Source: Strigops habroptila (lineage: Eukaryota; Chordata; Aves; Psittaciformes; Psittacidae). From it: a stretch of 64,000 nucleotides of DNA. This document shows, one piece after another, positions 16,601 through 31,600 of the stretch. The notes beneath the pieces are model-generated. The model saw only the letters and a program-made list of their open reading frames with translations, had not been told where the DNA came from and made no database searches. The stretch is taken from contig NC_044282.2 in NCBI RefSeq assembly GCF_004027225.2, forward strand, positions 72,093,787-72,157,786, in the 5' to 3' direction. The position numbers and the translations under genes were made by a program. Every line of letters starts with the position of its first letter. Position 1 is the first letter of the stretch.

Positions 16601-19600
16601 CATCACTCAAAAATACTGGCTCTTCATTTACATCCTGCACTGACACTCTCAACATTGCCACGTTTTCAGCAAACAGGCCTATGAAAGAAACACAAGTGAA
16701 CTGCAACAACAGACAGCAGCAAAGCACAGCTTTCAAAGGCTGGGTCAGGCTGTGGCTTTGCAGCAGTGTCTCCACAGCATGTGAGGAAGAGGGAGAAGAA
16801 AGGGAATGGAAGCAGGGATGTGCCCAGAGGAGCTGTAACTCACTCCTTCTGAGGCCTCAGTGAGAGCCTATATTGGGTTGCAAATACAGAAGACATGTTC
16901 ATTGCCCCGAATTTAAGTTACAATGTCTTTCAAAGCATAAACTTACTTGCATACTGGACTTCTGTGGCAGATGCGAGATTTTCATTTGCTTCAACTAGGA
17001 TCACATACTCGGATACTTCCTCATAGTCCAAATTAACTGCTGTTCTCAGCTGACCACTTTCTGAATCCAATCTAAAATGGCCTGAAAAGAAAAACATGCA
17101 CCTTCATTGTTATAGCTATCATTTCACTTGTATCCGTCCCACCTCTTGGTTGCCCTTAGGATGTTTCCATGAGTCCTCTGCTCTTAATGAAATGTGACAC
17201 TTCCCATAGCTGAGCAGAAGAGGCATCACAGCAAACAGGCCTTAAACATGTCAAAGAGCAATATACTCAGGAAATAGAATTGCTTCTCGTTGCACAACTC
17301 CTTTTTCACAGATTTCCAAGTTTTCTCTCAGTTTCTATATATATATTTCTCCTTTTCTGTGCACCACATGGAGTTGCAGCACAGCTGCAAGAGCTGAAGG
17401 AGACAGATGCCCTAACATAGGTGCCAGTGCAAGGAAATGATAGACTAAAAGTGATTGGCAGGGAGGAAGCTGCTTGCTAACAACAAGTTCTACTTTGGCT
17501 CCCTCAGCCTGCAAATTATCCTAACTTAAGACTGCAGGAACCCATCTTCTAGCAAGTTACTACCCCTTTTTCAGCCAAAGAAGATTAGCAAAGTCCATGC
17601 TGAAAAGCTCAGGAAAGAAATTCTCTGTATTTTCTTCTTTTTAAAATAAGACACAAATTTCTATCCTTGCTCTCCATCTCCCCACTTACATACAGCAACA
17701 TCTGCCACACAAAAGACAGGTTATTCTGTTATCATCTGCTTTAACTCATAGGGGAAAGAGTACTCACCTTTTTCATTGCCAGATGCAATTGTATAATCAA
17801 CCGGTTTTCCTGAAGTTTCAATCACGCTAAAATCATAAATTAAATAATCCACTCCTGTGTTTTCCAAAACGGAAATGCTGATATAGGAAATAAATGATAA
17901 ACCATAATGTTAAATTTCCCAGCAGTTGTTGCACTTGCAGGCTTTGAAATTTAACTCTTTAAGAGTGAGTTCTCTGTGGGAAATCCTGCTCCTTCCCCTC
18001 TAGTTGTTTGCTAGAGTTCCCTGACTTTTAGAGTGAAGCCCTACTTTTCTAGCCAGACATTGTTTATCCTTGAGTAAAGGCTAAGGAAAAATGCTTTATT
18101 AGTGTGCAAGGGGAAAGGGACAAAAAGCCTGGCTTATACAAGCTGCAGGATAAAGAAACGGCAATGCCTCAAATCGCATTCACAGAACCAATGGCATAGC
18201 AGAATTTCTTGGATGTGTTGTTTAAAGAAACCCTGATGTCCTTTCTTCTGCATGGAGGAACGCAAAAATGAGCTTCAACTTTACTATGTTTTCCACTACC
18301 TGGAGAATACGGACTAGTTATATGAACTTAATATGAAAGCCTCACCTTATTTCGCTGCTGTTAAACTGAGGAACAAATGGGCTGTTGTCAAACACATCCA
18401 GAGTAATCACAGCAGTGGCATTTAAAGAGGGAGAGCCTTTGTCCCTTGCCATCACTGTTAAACTCATCTCTCCAGACCTAGGCAGGCTTCCAGTTGTAGT
18501 TATTTTCCCCTCTCTCATATCTTCTATCAGGAAGAACGGGACGAAGTTTTGATCAGGGAGGATGTAGTACTCAACAAGGCCGTTTAACCCCTGCCATGAA
18601 AAGAACACAGCTTCATGAAACCCTTGCTTGCAGGACCACATTATTTCAGTGGCCCAAGTTCCATAGACTTACTGGAATCTCAGTATTTCCGTGCTTAAAG
18701 GACAGAATGTCAGAGGCACTTTAAATAACTAGAAAGAACCAGGCTCAGAGCTACTTTGGGTTTAAGCTGTAACACAAGAGCAGCAGCAAGGGAAAGGGCC
18801 AGGGGGCAGAATTCTTCTAACCCCACCTCAGATTAATTTTGATGTTCTAAGATCCAAAAAATACCCATAGCAATGCTAAAGAAAACTACATGCACTGGGA
18901 GCACATTTTGAAGGGTAGGACAAAGACTGAAACAAGACTTGACATTGTCTGAACGACTCCAGTGAATTTGTTTCGCGAATGAAAAGCTGGGGTTAGCTGT
19001 GGTAGGTGGGTGCTGATAAAACCACGAAGCAGAAGAAAATTCAGAAGCAGTTGGCCAGTTACATAGTAAAAATGTGGAATAAAAAGATCTCTGAAGGAAG
19101 TAAGTTAAGGACACGTGTAGAGGGGGACTGTCAGAGCAGTGAGAGAGTCATCTAAAGGTGTCAATGAGGATAAGGCAAAGTCCCTTGGATCCTTTTCACA
19201 CCTTGAGGAGAAGCGCAGCCTCTCCACTGCCATGAGGGTAAGCCCTGTTCCTGCATCCCACAGGAGAGTTGGACACATTTTACTCCATGCACATCACTTC
19301 ACTTTCCTGAGACAAGCCATTTTGACAAACCCTTAGGGTTTGCTCTACTGCACTTTGCTCTTATTTCTGAAAAGCAGTGGATTCTGTTCCTCCACGGCTC
19401 TGCAGCAGCAGGAGCAAACCCTGCCATGAATGTCTGTTGGTACTAGGGGATCTGCATATTTAGAATTATTTCAGGAAGAGGGAGGAAGAGAGACATTGTC
19501 TAATAATTTCAGTGCTGCACTCTGCCCTGTAATCCTCAAAGTGCAGTAGATGGCCATACATACTATCTGAACAATGAGTTTCATTAGGGTCTCAGTGCAG

Positions 19601-22600
19601 ATCTCACGGGGTCCAGCAACTTCCATAAGCAATTTCACTTCTTACATAAAATCATAGAATCCCAGACTGGTTTGTGTTGGAAGGGACCTTAAAGCTCCTC
19701 CAGTTCCAACCCCCTGCCATGGGCAGGGACACCTTCCACTAGAGCAGGTTGCTCCAAGCCCCTGTGTCCAACACTGCCAGGGATGGGGCAGCCACAGCTT
19801 CTCTGGGCACCCTGTGCCAGCGCCTCAGCACCCTCACAGGGAAGAACTTCTGCCTTATATCCAACCTAAATCTCCCAATTACTTTGAACAATGGGAACAG
19901 AGAGAATGAACTGCAGTGCCAACTTCAGAGGTGTTTGGTAAGCAGACATCTCCATGTTCAAGCCAGCTATATGATGTTTATAGCTATATACAGCTATAGA
20001 ATCTGTTTTACGCATTCTTTTACTTCAGAAGTTCAGATAACTTCACAGACACTACATTGCTTCAGTCCTTGTGTACTTCTGACAGACTGGTACAACTCCA
20101 TATAGTAAGGGGAAAAATTAAGGCAAATATAGCTGAAGAAACATTCCCAAAGACAGTGAGTACATCAGTGTCAAGGCAGAAGCATCGACAGTCCTAATTT
20201 CCAATTCCCAGTGCTGTTAGTCAAACAGAATTCACTGTCTGCTACATTTGGTATTTCATGCCTAGAGAATGGAGAATAACACATTTGGGCTGCAGCTTCA
20301 AGCAGTGTTAAAGTCAAACAGTAGTTACCTGATCTTTGTCGGTAGCGCTCACAGTTATGACATGAGAACCTACAGGATTAATCATGTTTATAGAAGCAGA
20401 ATAGGAACTCTGATCAAATACTGGAGCATTATCATTCACATCCATCACCAGAACAGTGACATGAGTAGTTGCCTAGAAAACAAAATGGTTTCATGCATTT
20501 TAGAATGTCTCAGTGATTTTTTTTTTTGTTATTTTCATATGCAACAAAGTATAAATCAGACTTTGAAAATGCTGTAGTAAAATATTGTTGTAGGTTTAAT
20601 GCTGTGAACTCAACCTCAGGGATCACTATAGGATTTTAATACCAGGGAGGGAGGAACTCAGTGTTGCGGTAGGATTCTACTTCTTGAAAGGTGCCTGAAT
20701 GAATAAGAACAGGGTGCCAACATGGCCTAGTAGTGCTGCTAGATGCAGATAAGGGAACCACACATGTTCTAGTTCTGTTAAATAAGTGTGCAGTATCTTT
20801 CCAAATAAATACAGCACAACTAGAACGATTTGCTGAAAATTACATTTTTCCCCATGAAAAATTATCATGGCACTTACAGTACTAACAGCAGCAGGCAAGA
20901 AATCCAGTTCCCCAGCACAGGTTTGTCTGCAAACAATTCGGGGTCTAATTCTACCACGATTTTCAAGTATTTCAACTAATTATGGTGTATAATACTACAG
21001 CATGGACAAAGGTCACAGAAGTCTGACCCCAAACATAATTAGGTGACTAATTTATTCTGCACAATAAATGTCTTTGATAGGTCTCCCTCCCACTAGTGCC
21101 AAATCCATTCTGAATAGAAGAAACACTGTTCATTACAATAATGGTCTTTTACCTGAAAGAAAGGGGCAGATTTATTGTTGACTGCAGTCACTGTAAGGTT
21201 GTATTCATTCATGGTTTCATAGTCTGGAGAGTTCTTTATCTTAATGTTGCCATTTATTTCATCTATTTCAAATGTATTTTCTGCACCACCTAAGACACAT
21301 TTAAAGCAGCATTATCAATGAATACATCTTAGAAGCACATAAATATATCTTAGAAACACATAATTAACTACATTCTTAAATTATATGTTTACCTGTGTCT
21401 TGAGCTCATTAAAACAACTTTTTAAATATGTTACAGATAATGTAAAAGAAAAACAGATAATACTTTGAGTGGATGAATGTTTGAAATGTGAGCCCACAGA
21501 ATGGGTTAACAAGACAGTGCTCCTGCCAAGATCTCTAAGAGATGTCACTGAATTTATTCTAACAAAGATGGACTGAGTGGCACACAGACCTCTACGAGAA
21601 ATCAAAAGACCTGTCAAAAGACCTGGCAGTGACTTTTGCTGGTTTTGGCCACCCTTGTCCGAAGCCGCCTCAAAGTCTGTATGCATATTGGAAAGAAAAG
21701 ACACTAAAAACATATGAACTGTACACATACTGCTCTTGATCGTCCATACAACAAAACCAACTATTTCAACTCCTGCAGGCTTTGGTCCAGAGGAGTCTAG
21801 ATCTCCGTCTCTGTCAGATTTAGGGGCAGTGGCCAAAGGGGTGCTCCTTTCAAATGTAATGCCATCAGCTACCACAGTTAAATGTGACAGGAAGCACAAC
21901 TTAGAGCTGTCGGTCACTGCAGTTCACAAGCTGGCACATTAATGTAAAATGAAATCGTAGGCCCTTTATATTAATAGCCTGGGCAGAGAGAGTAGGTGAT
22001 CTGCTGTCTGTTGTGGCACTTCTGCTGCAGTGGTAAAGGTGTTGAGCACAAGGGTGAGGAAGACAGCTCTCCAGCAGCCCTCGATAGTGACTCAGGTCTC
22101 TGACACACTTCTGATACCACTTACATCTGCTCCTAGTAGCTGTGAAGTGCTCACAGTCCACAGCCTGAGGAGAGGCTTAATTTAGCAGCATTTAATAGCT
22201 GGTACAAGCACAAGGTTCTACAAGGCATGAATTAGGCCCTAGACCCTTTAACCTCATTCAAGAAAGCTATGAGAATCTTTCTTATCAAAATTACTCCTGC
22301 TGATTGCAGCTATGGCAGCCAAACAACTAAAGATTTTTTTAAAAGCTGATTTTTAACAGAATTAAGAATATGATTAAAAGCACAACAATTTGTATTTTCT
22401 GCAAAAGAAGTTCCTACTCCAACAGTTTGAAAGCTGTGTGGGCATAAATTAGTAAAATACCAAACCAGGTTAAAATGAACCTTATGTGGAAAGAGATGAG
22501 GAGATAACACACATAATGCTATTTATGCTTGTAACAGTATAGACAACAGTGTGAGAGTTGTTCCAGTGCAGTGAGAGAATTCCTTGTTACCTGTAAGGTT

Positions 22601-25600
22601 ATATACAACAAAGGCATTGTCTCCTGTGTCTCTGTCCGTTGCTGTGATTATTCCAACTATGAATCCTACAGGCACATTCTCATCTACGCTTAATTCAGTC
22701 ACTGGATCAAACACAGGTGGCCAGTCATTAACATCAATGATCTTTATGACAACTGTGCAGTAACCTCTCTTCTTCTCAGGGATTCCATCATCTTCAGCAT
22801 ATACTACAACCTGTAAGTGGTACAATTGTGAGAAATCATACAAATAGGTGCTTGCATGAGGATTAAAAAGTCTTGATGAATTTTAAACTTTGGAGTATTC
22901 TTAGAAATATAAAGTCAAATCTGAATTCACCCCAAAATTGTTATTGAAAGCTTAAAGAGTATCTTGTCACTAAATAAAGTCTTTCTATATAGGGCAAACA
23001 AATTCACTCATCTTTTTTGCTTGAAGCAAAATAAAATCGTACAAAATAACCAGCAGTTGCAGCAACAGTAAAGGAGGTTAACCGAGAATCATATCTGCAA
23101 GATCTCAGTCCAGTATGGATTCAAGCAAACAGACAGCTCTGAATACATGAGCTGTTATTGCAAAGTTATTTATTCATGTGCTGAAGTGTTTGAGAGTTTG
23201 TAGGACAGGTGAACAATGAGCCTTGCTTGAACTTCCTTATAGCCTTGAGGCAGCATCTTGCTTTAATAATGCATCACATCTCAAGATGCTCATATTCTAA
23301 AACTGTGCATAAAATGTTCAGGCAATATCAAGCTAAACAAAAAATTGGCACCTCTTATCCAAGGGAAAGACAAAGAGTTCTGAATAATGAAGAGTTAAGA
23401 CCTAAAGCAAACCTGATACTCCGTAGGTTCCTCTTCATAATCAAAAGAGGTGGTGGAAGAAAGAATTCCAGTCGCTTCATCTATCCTGAATTTTAGTATG
23501 TCTCCACTAAGAATGCCGTATGTCAGGAAACCATTTCTACCTGTATCATCATCCTGAGCTTCCAGCTGGATGATCTGAGTAGCAGGTAAATTCTATGGAT
23601 GAAGAAACAAGTTGAGGCTGTCAGAGACTGGTTAGCTGCAATTTCTTAAGTGATGTAAAAGGGAGGAAATAACAAATAGTGCATAAACTTACAATAGTAT
23701 AGGTATTTTAAAATCAGAAGTATACAACTTGTTGAGCACAATAAGAGAATATCTTGTTCTCTCTAATTTCCAGAAAAGAACTATTTGCCCCCACCATGTC
23801 TCTACCTACACAGCAATCTTCAGAAAGAAAATTCAGAGTGATTTCAAACAGGCCAAATGTTAACCTCAAGCATCTGACTTGTTGAGGAATTATTCATGTT
23901 TAACAGCTTCTAATCCTATGAAACTCAAGGGATGTTCTCGTCTTCAACACCATGTTTATTTCTGAACACTGTTTGGCTAATAATTAATAAATAATCCATT
24001 TCTTCCTTTTTCAAAATGTTGTTTGCATCAAGATGGACAGTAAATATCAGTGTTTCACTTGCATGGCTATTTGAGACCTGCTCTGAAGTTATTTGATCCA
24101 ACAGGGCATCCAGCAATTCCTACTCTGTAAATATTTCACATGGAAATCAATTTTTAAGGCTGGGAAATGTGATTCCAACTCTTCTCCACCAAACTAACTG
24201 GGAACATTAAAAATAGGTGCAATAATAAAACCTATATTCAGCTCAATGTTAGGAATGGACTAGATTTAAAATCAGTTGTGGCTGTTAAAGAGGATGTGTG
24301 GGAATCAGCTGGGAAACTCAATGTGCTTGTTTTTAAAAAGTAGCTAGCAGATTAAAGTGTGAAAAGTGCTGTTTGAAAATTGAAGAGTGAAACGTTGAGC
24401 TAGATGCTTTTGCATAATTAAGCCCTGTGGCTTCTTTTGCAGGCTTATCATAACAGAACAGCCACAGACTGAAATCTGGCTTGCTTTCTGCCACTGATGA
24501 TTTTGTGTCAGGAAGAATCACAACAGATTGTACAGGAGCAAGAGGAGAAATGTTGCTAAATTAGAGCATTTTGCCTGTTACTTCTCTGTAGGAAGCTTTC
24601 TTCCAAAAGACTGAGTGAGAGTCTATGAGGTGCCCAGCACATCCGTTGGATTTTGAATGCACATGAATATTCTGTGTACAAATATGCAAAACAGAGTGGC
24701 TGATTTTCCTTCATGGAGCCCCTTATTAGTAAAAGATTCACTTCACTTCAATATATCCACTCTTCTAGACCATTCTCTTTGTGTATTGGGATTTTCAGCT
24801 TGAAATAAACCTTAAAAGACCATATGGCAGAACAGAATAAGCCAGCCTGTCCAGTTCCAGACGTTTACTTGCACACACACCAAAAGAGTTTTAAAATTGT
24901 TATTATTCTTTTAAGGATTTATTTTTGTGGTTCAGTTTTGATGGCATTTTCTTACCTCTTCCAATGTTGCTTCTAGTAGAGAAGATGGGAAAACCGGAGG
25001 GAAATCATTTTCATCAATAACTGTCACATTCACAGAAACTTCATTAAATATGCTAGCAGTAGTTGAATCTGTTGCTCGCACATTGAAAGTGGCTGGAAAA
25101 TCTTCCACTTCCAAATTCTTCCTTGTTCTTACAATACCAGTGGATGAATCAATAATGAAATAACCTGTTTAAAAAAGAAACACACAGAGAAATTATTCTG
25201 TTTATGATTTCAGTAGTAAATCTGAATATATGAACCCTTCAATGCAAATGATATATTATGTGCATCAATATTGTATATTACAGTTATTATTCAAAGAATA
25301 AAATAAAATTCAACGTGGATTTATATATATGTCAGATATATCCAGGTCTGTAATTAACAAAAACAAGTAATTCAGGAGGTCGCATGGGAACTAAAGGGGA
25401 GAAGTTCTCTCCACCACTCTCCAGTCAGAAGGTCTTCACCTTCCTCTGAAACAAAGATTATTTGTCCTTGTTTCAGTCAGAGACTGTTTTATTTCTTTTA
25501 AGTCCTGTTCTTACTGAAGATGAAGAATTCTGCAGATAACTGCAAGGAGATCACAACTTCATACAAAACACTTTACAAAACAGAAATGCTAAGTGGCTAT

Positions 25601-28600
25601 GTTTGGTGATACAATAAAACCAGCTCTATGTTTAATAAAGAAAGACACACGACAAAGCACTGGTCTACACCATCCCATGTAAACTTACTCTACACATTCA
25701 CATTTGTTAAGAAAATGTTGCTGAGTTAGTTTTTCGACCAGCAGCCTCTATGCTGAATTAGGTATTCATCCTCCAGTCACTGTAATGTTATGCCTAGTGG
25801 GGTACAACTTGATCTTCCTGTAGCAGGCACAAAAAAGCATACAGCTGGTGCAGTCAGCTCTGTATCATGTATCTGTATCAACCCTAATCTGACAGAAATT
25901 CAATCATGTGCCCAAACCTGATCCATATCAAATGTGTACATCTGGATGATACACATCCAATATTAATGGCTGTAGAGCTGAGATAAAAGCAAACAGAGAG
26001 ACAGAAGAAACAATCCAGAACATAATGCCCTGCAGCACCAGTTGTTTAACACACCCTCCTTCTTCCTTCACATCAAGAGCTTACCCTTTTCATCCCCAGA
26101 TACAATACTGTATATCACAGGGTCCTTATACAACACATCAATGTGTACAACAAATGTATCTGGCAGCGTCTTCTCACTCAGAGGGGCAGGCTGATAAACT
26201 TCTTCAGAGAACACCGGGAATGACACGTTGATGGGAGCTATGGTTACTGACACCTGCAGAGAAAAGGATACGACCACAGGGGTTCTGTTTTCAGATTTAG
26301 CAGGCTTGTCTACTGAGGTATGCAATAGCACAAGCCCAGAACTTTGTCAATAAGAAGCTGCTGATTGCTGCATGCTGAGTTTGACACATTAGTGCCTTGT
26401 AGGCGGTGAAGGTCAGTGAAAATGCCTCATCGGTTTAGGTTCACCTGTATGCTTTCCTAAATACAGAGAGGGATCCCAGTTTGCCACATACACCTCATTT
26501 CAAAGGACCTGTTTAGCTAAACAGCTCAGAGAGGTGCTGATCTGTATTTGCAACAAATTCTTCCACTGGAGAGCGTATGATCAGAGCGGGAGCTTGTAAG
26601 TATTTTGAATTATAACAACTGATTTTATAGATGAAAAAAGATGACAGGCAGTAAATAAATAATGCTGCTGCTTCAAAAAATAAAGATAATTTATTTCTAA
26701 ATGATGCCAGACAGCTGCTGTCCAATGCTCTGAAGAATGGTGGTTCATAAGTCTACATTTTAAGGTTCTGTTGAATATAGTTTTCTACATGTCTCTATCC
26801 ACATACTTTCCTAGTCCTCTTGGATTTTTTAATTCTGCTAAACTGTGATATTTACTGGCAAAAGATCACCAGCAAGTTTATAAGCACTGTATAAAAAAGA
26901 TTTCTTTTATCATATTTCTCAGTCTTCAATTTTGAATTTATTTTTTTCTTTTATTATAGGCAAATAAACAAGAACACCTTAAGTGCTGTCTCCTGTTTAT
27001 TCTATCACATACTTCCGTTACATCCCCTCTGACTGTCCTACTCTTTGACCTTACACAGAAGCCTTCACTCCTCTCATCTTCCTCCATCAGAGTCTAGAAC
27101 TCCTGAATTTCTGTTCTGAAATGGAATGACTAAAATAATGATGGGTGGTGTGCCAGCAATTGCTGTAGTGGCATAACTTTGTAATCATCTTTTATCCTGC
27201 TCCCAAAACAGAAGTGGGACTGACATTCTGATTCCCATTTTGCATAGTTTTGCCTCACTAATACTCATTTGCTTGTGTAGTTACACTCAGTTTAGAATAA
27301 AACAATCTGGGGAATAAACTGCACAAGTAAACATGTCAGTACCTTTACAGAAGTTGAAAGAGGTGGCAGACCCGAATCCGTAGCGGTGACTATCAAGGAG
27401 TAATACACTGGAGCACTCAGTTCGGATAAGTCTCTTGTTAACCTGAGTTCTCCTGTGGTACTGGAAAGACTGAAGAGGCCTTCTGAGTTTCCATCTGAAA
27501 ACAGAAAAACAAGTCATGGAGATGTTCAACGGAGCCAGCAGAGGTAAGATACAGAATTATATGACCAGGATTTAAGAGACATGGGTTGAAATCCTAATCT
27601 GTACATGTGATTTGGAGCAAGATACTTGGCCTATCTTGATTTTGTGACTGTATCACAGAATCATTTGTGCTCAAGAATCCCTGTGAGGCCTCTAGTCCAA
27701 CCTCTTGCCTCAAAGCAGGATCATGAATGAATTCAGAACAGGTTGCTCAATGCTTTGATCCATCAGGAGCTGAAAATCTCCAAGGACGGCCTTTCTGGCT
27801 ACCTGTTCCAGTACTCAGTTATCCTCACGGAGGACTTGTTTTCTCCTTATATCCAGTCAGAACCTGCCATTTCAATTTATTACCGTTATTTCTCATTGTT
27901 GTGTCATGCAGCTTAGTTTAGCAGCATGCAAATATCCCACTAATAAACACTTATATGATTTTTTTCTAACATACCTGAAATATTGTAGAAAATGCCTTCG
28001 TCATAATCCTTATTTTCATCTCTTGCATTGATATCTACTACCAGTGTGCCAGCTGTAGAATTGTCTAGAAGGATCTGGTGGTATGAGGGCTTGTCAAATA
28101 CGGGTCCTTCTTCATTAACATCTTCCACGGTAACTAATAAAAGAAGGTCCATGTCTGAGTGTAAACAGGAGTTGCACCTAAACAGTTACAAGCTATTTCT
28201 TTAGCTAATATAAACCAGCACAGCTCCTCTGGGTTGAGTTAGAGCTCTTTCAATTTAAACCAGATGGAACCCTTGTTTTCTGTACTTTGAAACACTTGCC
28301 TCTGTGGATTAAACTATTACTGTTCAAGCAATAGTTTCCCCACAATGGGGAAACTTCTAGCTAGCATGTTGTCCCTACTATCTGTTGTAAATGATATCAC
28401 CTTATTTTTTCGTTGGGCTCCCTTCTGTGTCCATATTGATCTGGTATCTCTAGTCTTTGGCTTAGATTGCAAACCCTGTGAGACAGGATTGCTCAGTGTT
28501 ATATTTGCACATGACCTGACACAATAAGGGTCCACAATTAGTGATGCTGGCTGTACAGTAACATAAATAACACAGAACAAGAAGTAATAAATAAACCAAT

Positions 28601-31600
28601 AATTCCAATCATACTGATCAAAAGTAGGGCTGGCCAAAAACTGGGGTACCAACTTCACAGAAATCTTTTATGTTGTGTTGGAAAGATATAGACAGACAGA
28701 CAGACAGATTGATTTAAGGAAAAAAACCTCACCAATAATCAAGTACTGTTATTTTAGCAACACTAAAAATCATGGTCAGCATTTTTTTACCAGGCTTTCT
28801 GTAAACAAGCAGAAAAATACTGAATTATGGTTTTGGAAACCTTTTCAATCAAAATGTCAATAGGTACTGCAAGAATGCCATAGAAAACGTTGTGAATACA
28901 TTGAAGAAAGTAATGTCAGTTTGTCAAAAATGAAGATTTTTCACACAAGCCAAACATTTTCTGAGGAAAATTTCATCTGGCTCTAGTGAAAAGGTCACAT
29001 CATCATTTCTGATGATTTACTTGAGCAGACTGTATTAACTACTGAAGGCTATCCTTATGCCTCATAATTACACATGCTGAAATACTCCCTATGGGAAACA
29101 AAGGTAAATTTTATGTGGTAAACTAGAGCTACCTGTAATGTTTGCTGTGTCCTGGAGATCGGGCTCTCCAGGATTGAAAGCTTTCAGAAGAAATGTATAC
29201 TCAGAACGACTTTCATAGTCCAGAGGTAGAAGAGTTGTAATGTTTCCAGAAAGTTCTCCAACAAGAAACGAAGAAGTCTCTCCAATTATGGCATAATGAA
29301 TAATGGCATTGTATCCTATATCTGCATCTGTGGCTGCTGCACTCAAAATCTAAATGAGAAAAACAACAACAAAACAAACACCAAAACTATCAGGTTCAGA
29401 GGAGAACAAAGAGAGTGGCAACATACACACAAGACTGGTATTTAACTATCATATGGCTATTAATTTTATTGCTAGAATACTGACAAAGCATATAGCAGGG
29501 CTGGTAACAGATGTTACAGATTCTTAGGTAGCACTTCCTGATTGCTGTAAACCATTAGTTCACACCTGCAAGGCAGATATGGAGCCAGAAATGGATACAC
29601 TGGGAGAAGACAGAAAGCCTTAAGAACCGAGGGGCGCTGGATATATGCACACCACCTACAGCATCTTTAAAACATGTTGCTCTGAAAACTAGATCTATAC
29701 CATCTGGATCACTGCTGGGGACGGGAGGGAAAGGAGATTTTAGGAAGAGTCAGTGGGATAGGTACTCCTCTGCCACATAAAATGAATATGCTGTGTAATT
29801 GTACAGGCTCCACAAAGTAAAAGAAATATGTTCACCACTGGATTACTACCACTTCCAAATGTGCATATAGAAAACAACCACAGAACAGCCTACTTATCCT
29901 TGAATGCCACATACCACATGTGGAGGCTCATTCTCTTTCACAGTCACAGAGTATGATCTCTGGGGGAACACTGGTGGGTTGTCATTCTCATCTTCTACAG
30001 TGATGCTTAGAACTAAGCTTGCCGATTGGGGCGGTTTGCCAGAATCAGTGGCCTGTGTAGAAACAATTTGTCATTAAATGCAGCACTACATTGGTACAAG
30101 CTTATTTTACCAGTTCAATTTTGGGCCAAAAAATGTGAAACTTTGTCTCAGAAGGCTTTCTGCTGGACCAGTTGTCACCCCATGTCATTGCTGTAGCCCC
30201 AGTTAAGCATTGCGTATCTTCCTGCAGCTGATATCCTCACCATATCACATGCTCTGCGTCATTTAATGAACAACTAATCAAAGCTCAAGCCTGGATGCAG
30301 ATCAAATGTGTCGTGTGATTAGATATGGCACTAATCAACATACAAAACCATAGCAAAAAGATACATATCTGTGATGGGGCATTTAAAAGAATAAGCAAAT
30401 CCCTTACATTTTGAAGGTTTCAAGTCTCTACAAAGCAAGCTGTGAAGAGTAGCTAGTGTTTGGCAAATTCGCAGTCAGTTTTACATGGCATGAACATCTA
30501 CCATAGAAAAGTTCTGATCTATAAATATATATACACAATTTTCAATTAGTCTTAAAAAATGCCCACTTTTATTAATTCTAAAACTTTCAGAAGACACTGT
30601 TCAATTTTTAGTATGTTTCCTTTGCTGTCCTGATTGCATTCCACAAGCTCCTTGACCTGTTAAATTACTTGTTAGCAGAAAGATCTCCTTAAAATATATT
30701 TGTTCATGATGGCCACTGCTGGAACACTTCCTTGTATGCACAATACTTTATCTGATTAATAGTAGTAAAAATCAATTAAATTGGATTAAATGGATACCTG
30801 TATGAATGTTGGATGAAACTTTATGCTTCTACGTTTTAATTTGGCAATCTATATTTCAAGTATTTTAAAAATACTGAAGTACATGTAGTTTGAAAAATGA
30901 CAAAAAATAAGGGAAAGGGACAAACAATATAGATAGCAAAGCAGTAAAAGCAATAGAGCAGTATGGCAACTGCTCAGTCTAAGATGGACTCAGGAACACT
31001 TTGCAGATTTCACAGTAAGCTGTTATGTGACTATGACCTCTAAGATGTCATGTTCAGAGGTCATTTATTCATTAATACCAACTAACACAGCAGAAAACAA
31101 AGTTCTGGGTGCAAAACATAACAAACAGTTGAAATTCATTAATTCTAATGGAATTCACTAAGATTAAGTGGTTTTCTTGGGATGATTCAGTATTTTCTCC
31201 CTTTTATGTTGAGAATTGTGTGAACTTGCATCAAATCTGTCTACTTACGATTATTTTCAACTCATAGCTGTCCACTGTCTCTCTGTCTAAGGATGTTTTT
31301 GTCGTCAGCTTGCCAGTAGAACTGTCAATATGGAACGTCCCAGCAAAATCATCTTGCAGAGAGTAGATTATAAGTGCATTAACTCCTATATCCAGATCAG
31401 TAGCAGAAAATACACCCAAGTCTAGATTAGCTGCGTTCTCAGGAACCGATAGTTTAGTTTGGATCAATGTTGAGAAAACTGGAGGATTGTCATTGACATC
31501 ACTAACTTCCACAGTTACCTGTATTTTTTTATAAAAAAGAAAGAACAGGGTAAAAAAGAGACACATTTGAGATGTAGAAATTATATTGAAAGGGGAATTT

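Noticed and set aside
19749-20105. 118-codon plus-strand ORF
   Set aside because: Its first half is reverse-complement CR1 sequence and the rest has no protein-like features.
21381-22161. 178-codon and 86-codon minus-strand ORFs between cadherin exons 31 and 32
   Set aside because: They do not encode cadherin motifs, have no splice sites that fit the phases, and exons 31 and 32 join perfectly without them. A retrotransposed fragment is possible but I could not identify it.
28690-28712. CRISPR-like or regulatory array
   Set aside because: It is a simple CAGA tract in a vertebrate intron.
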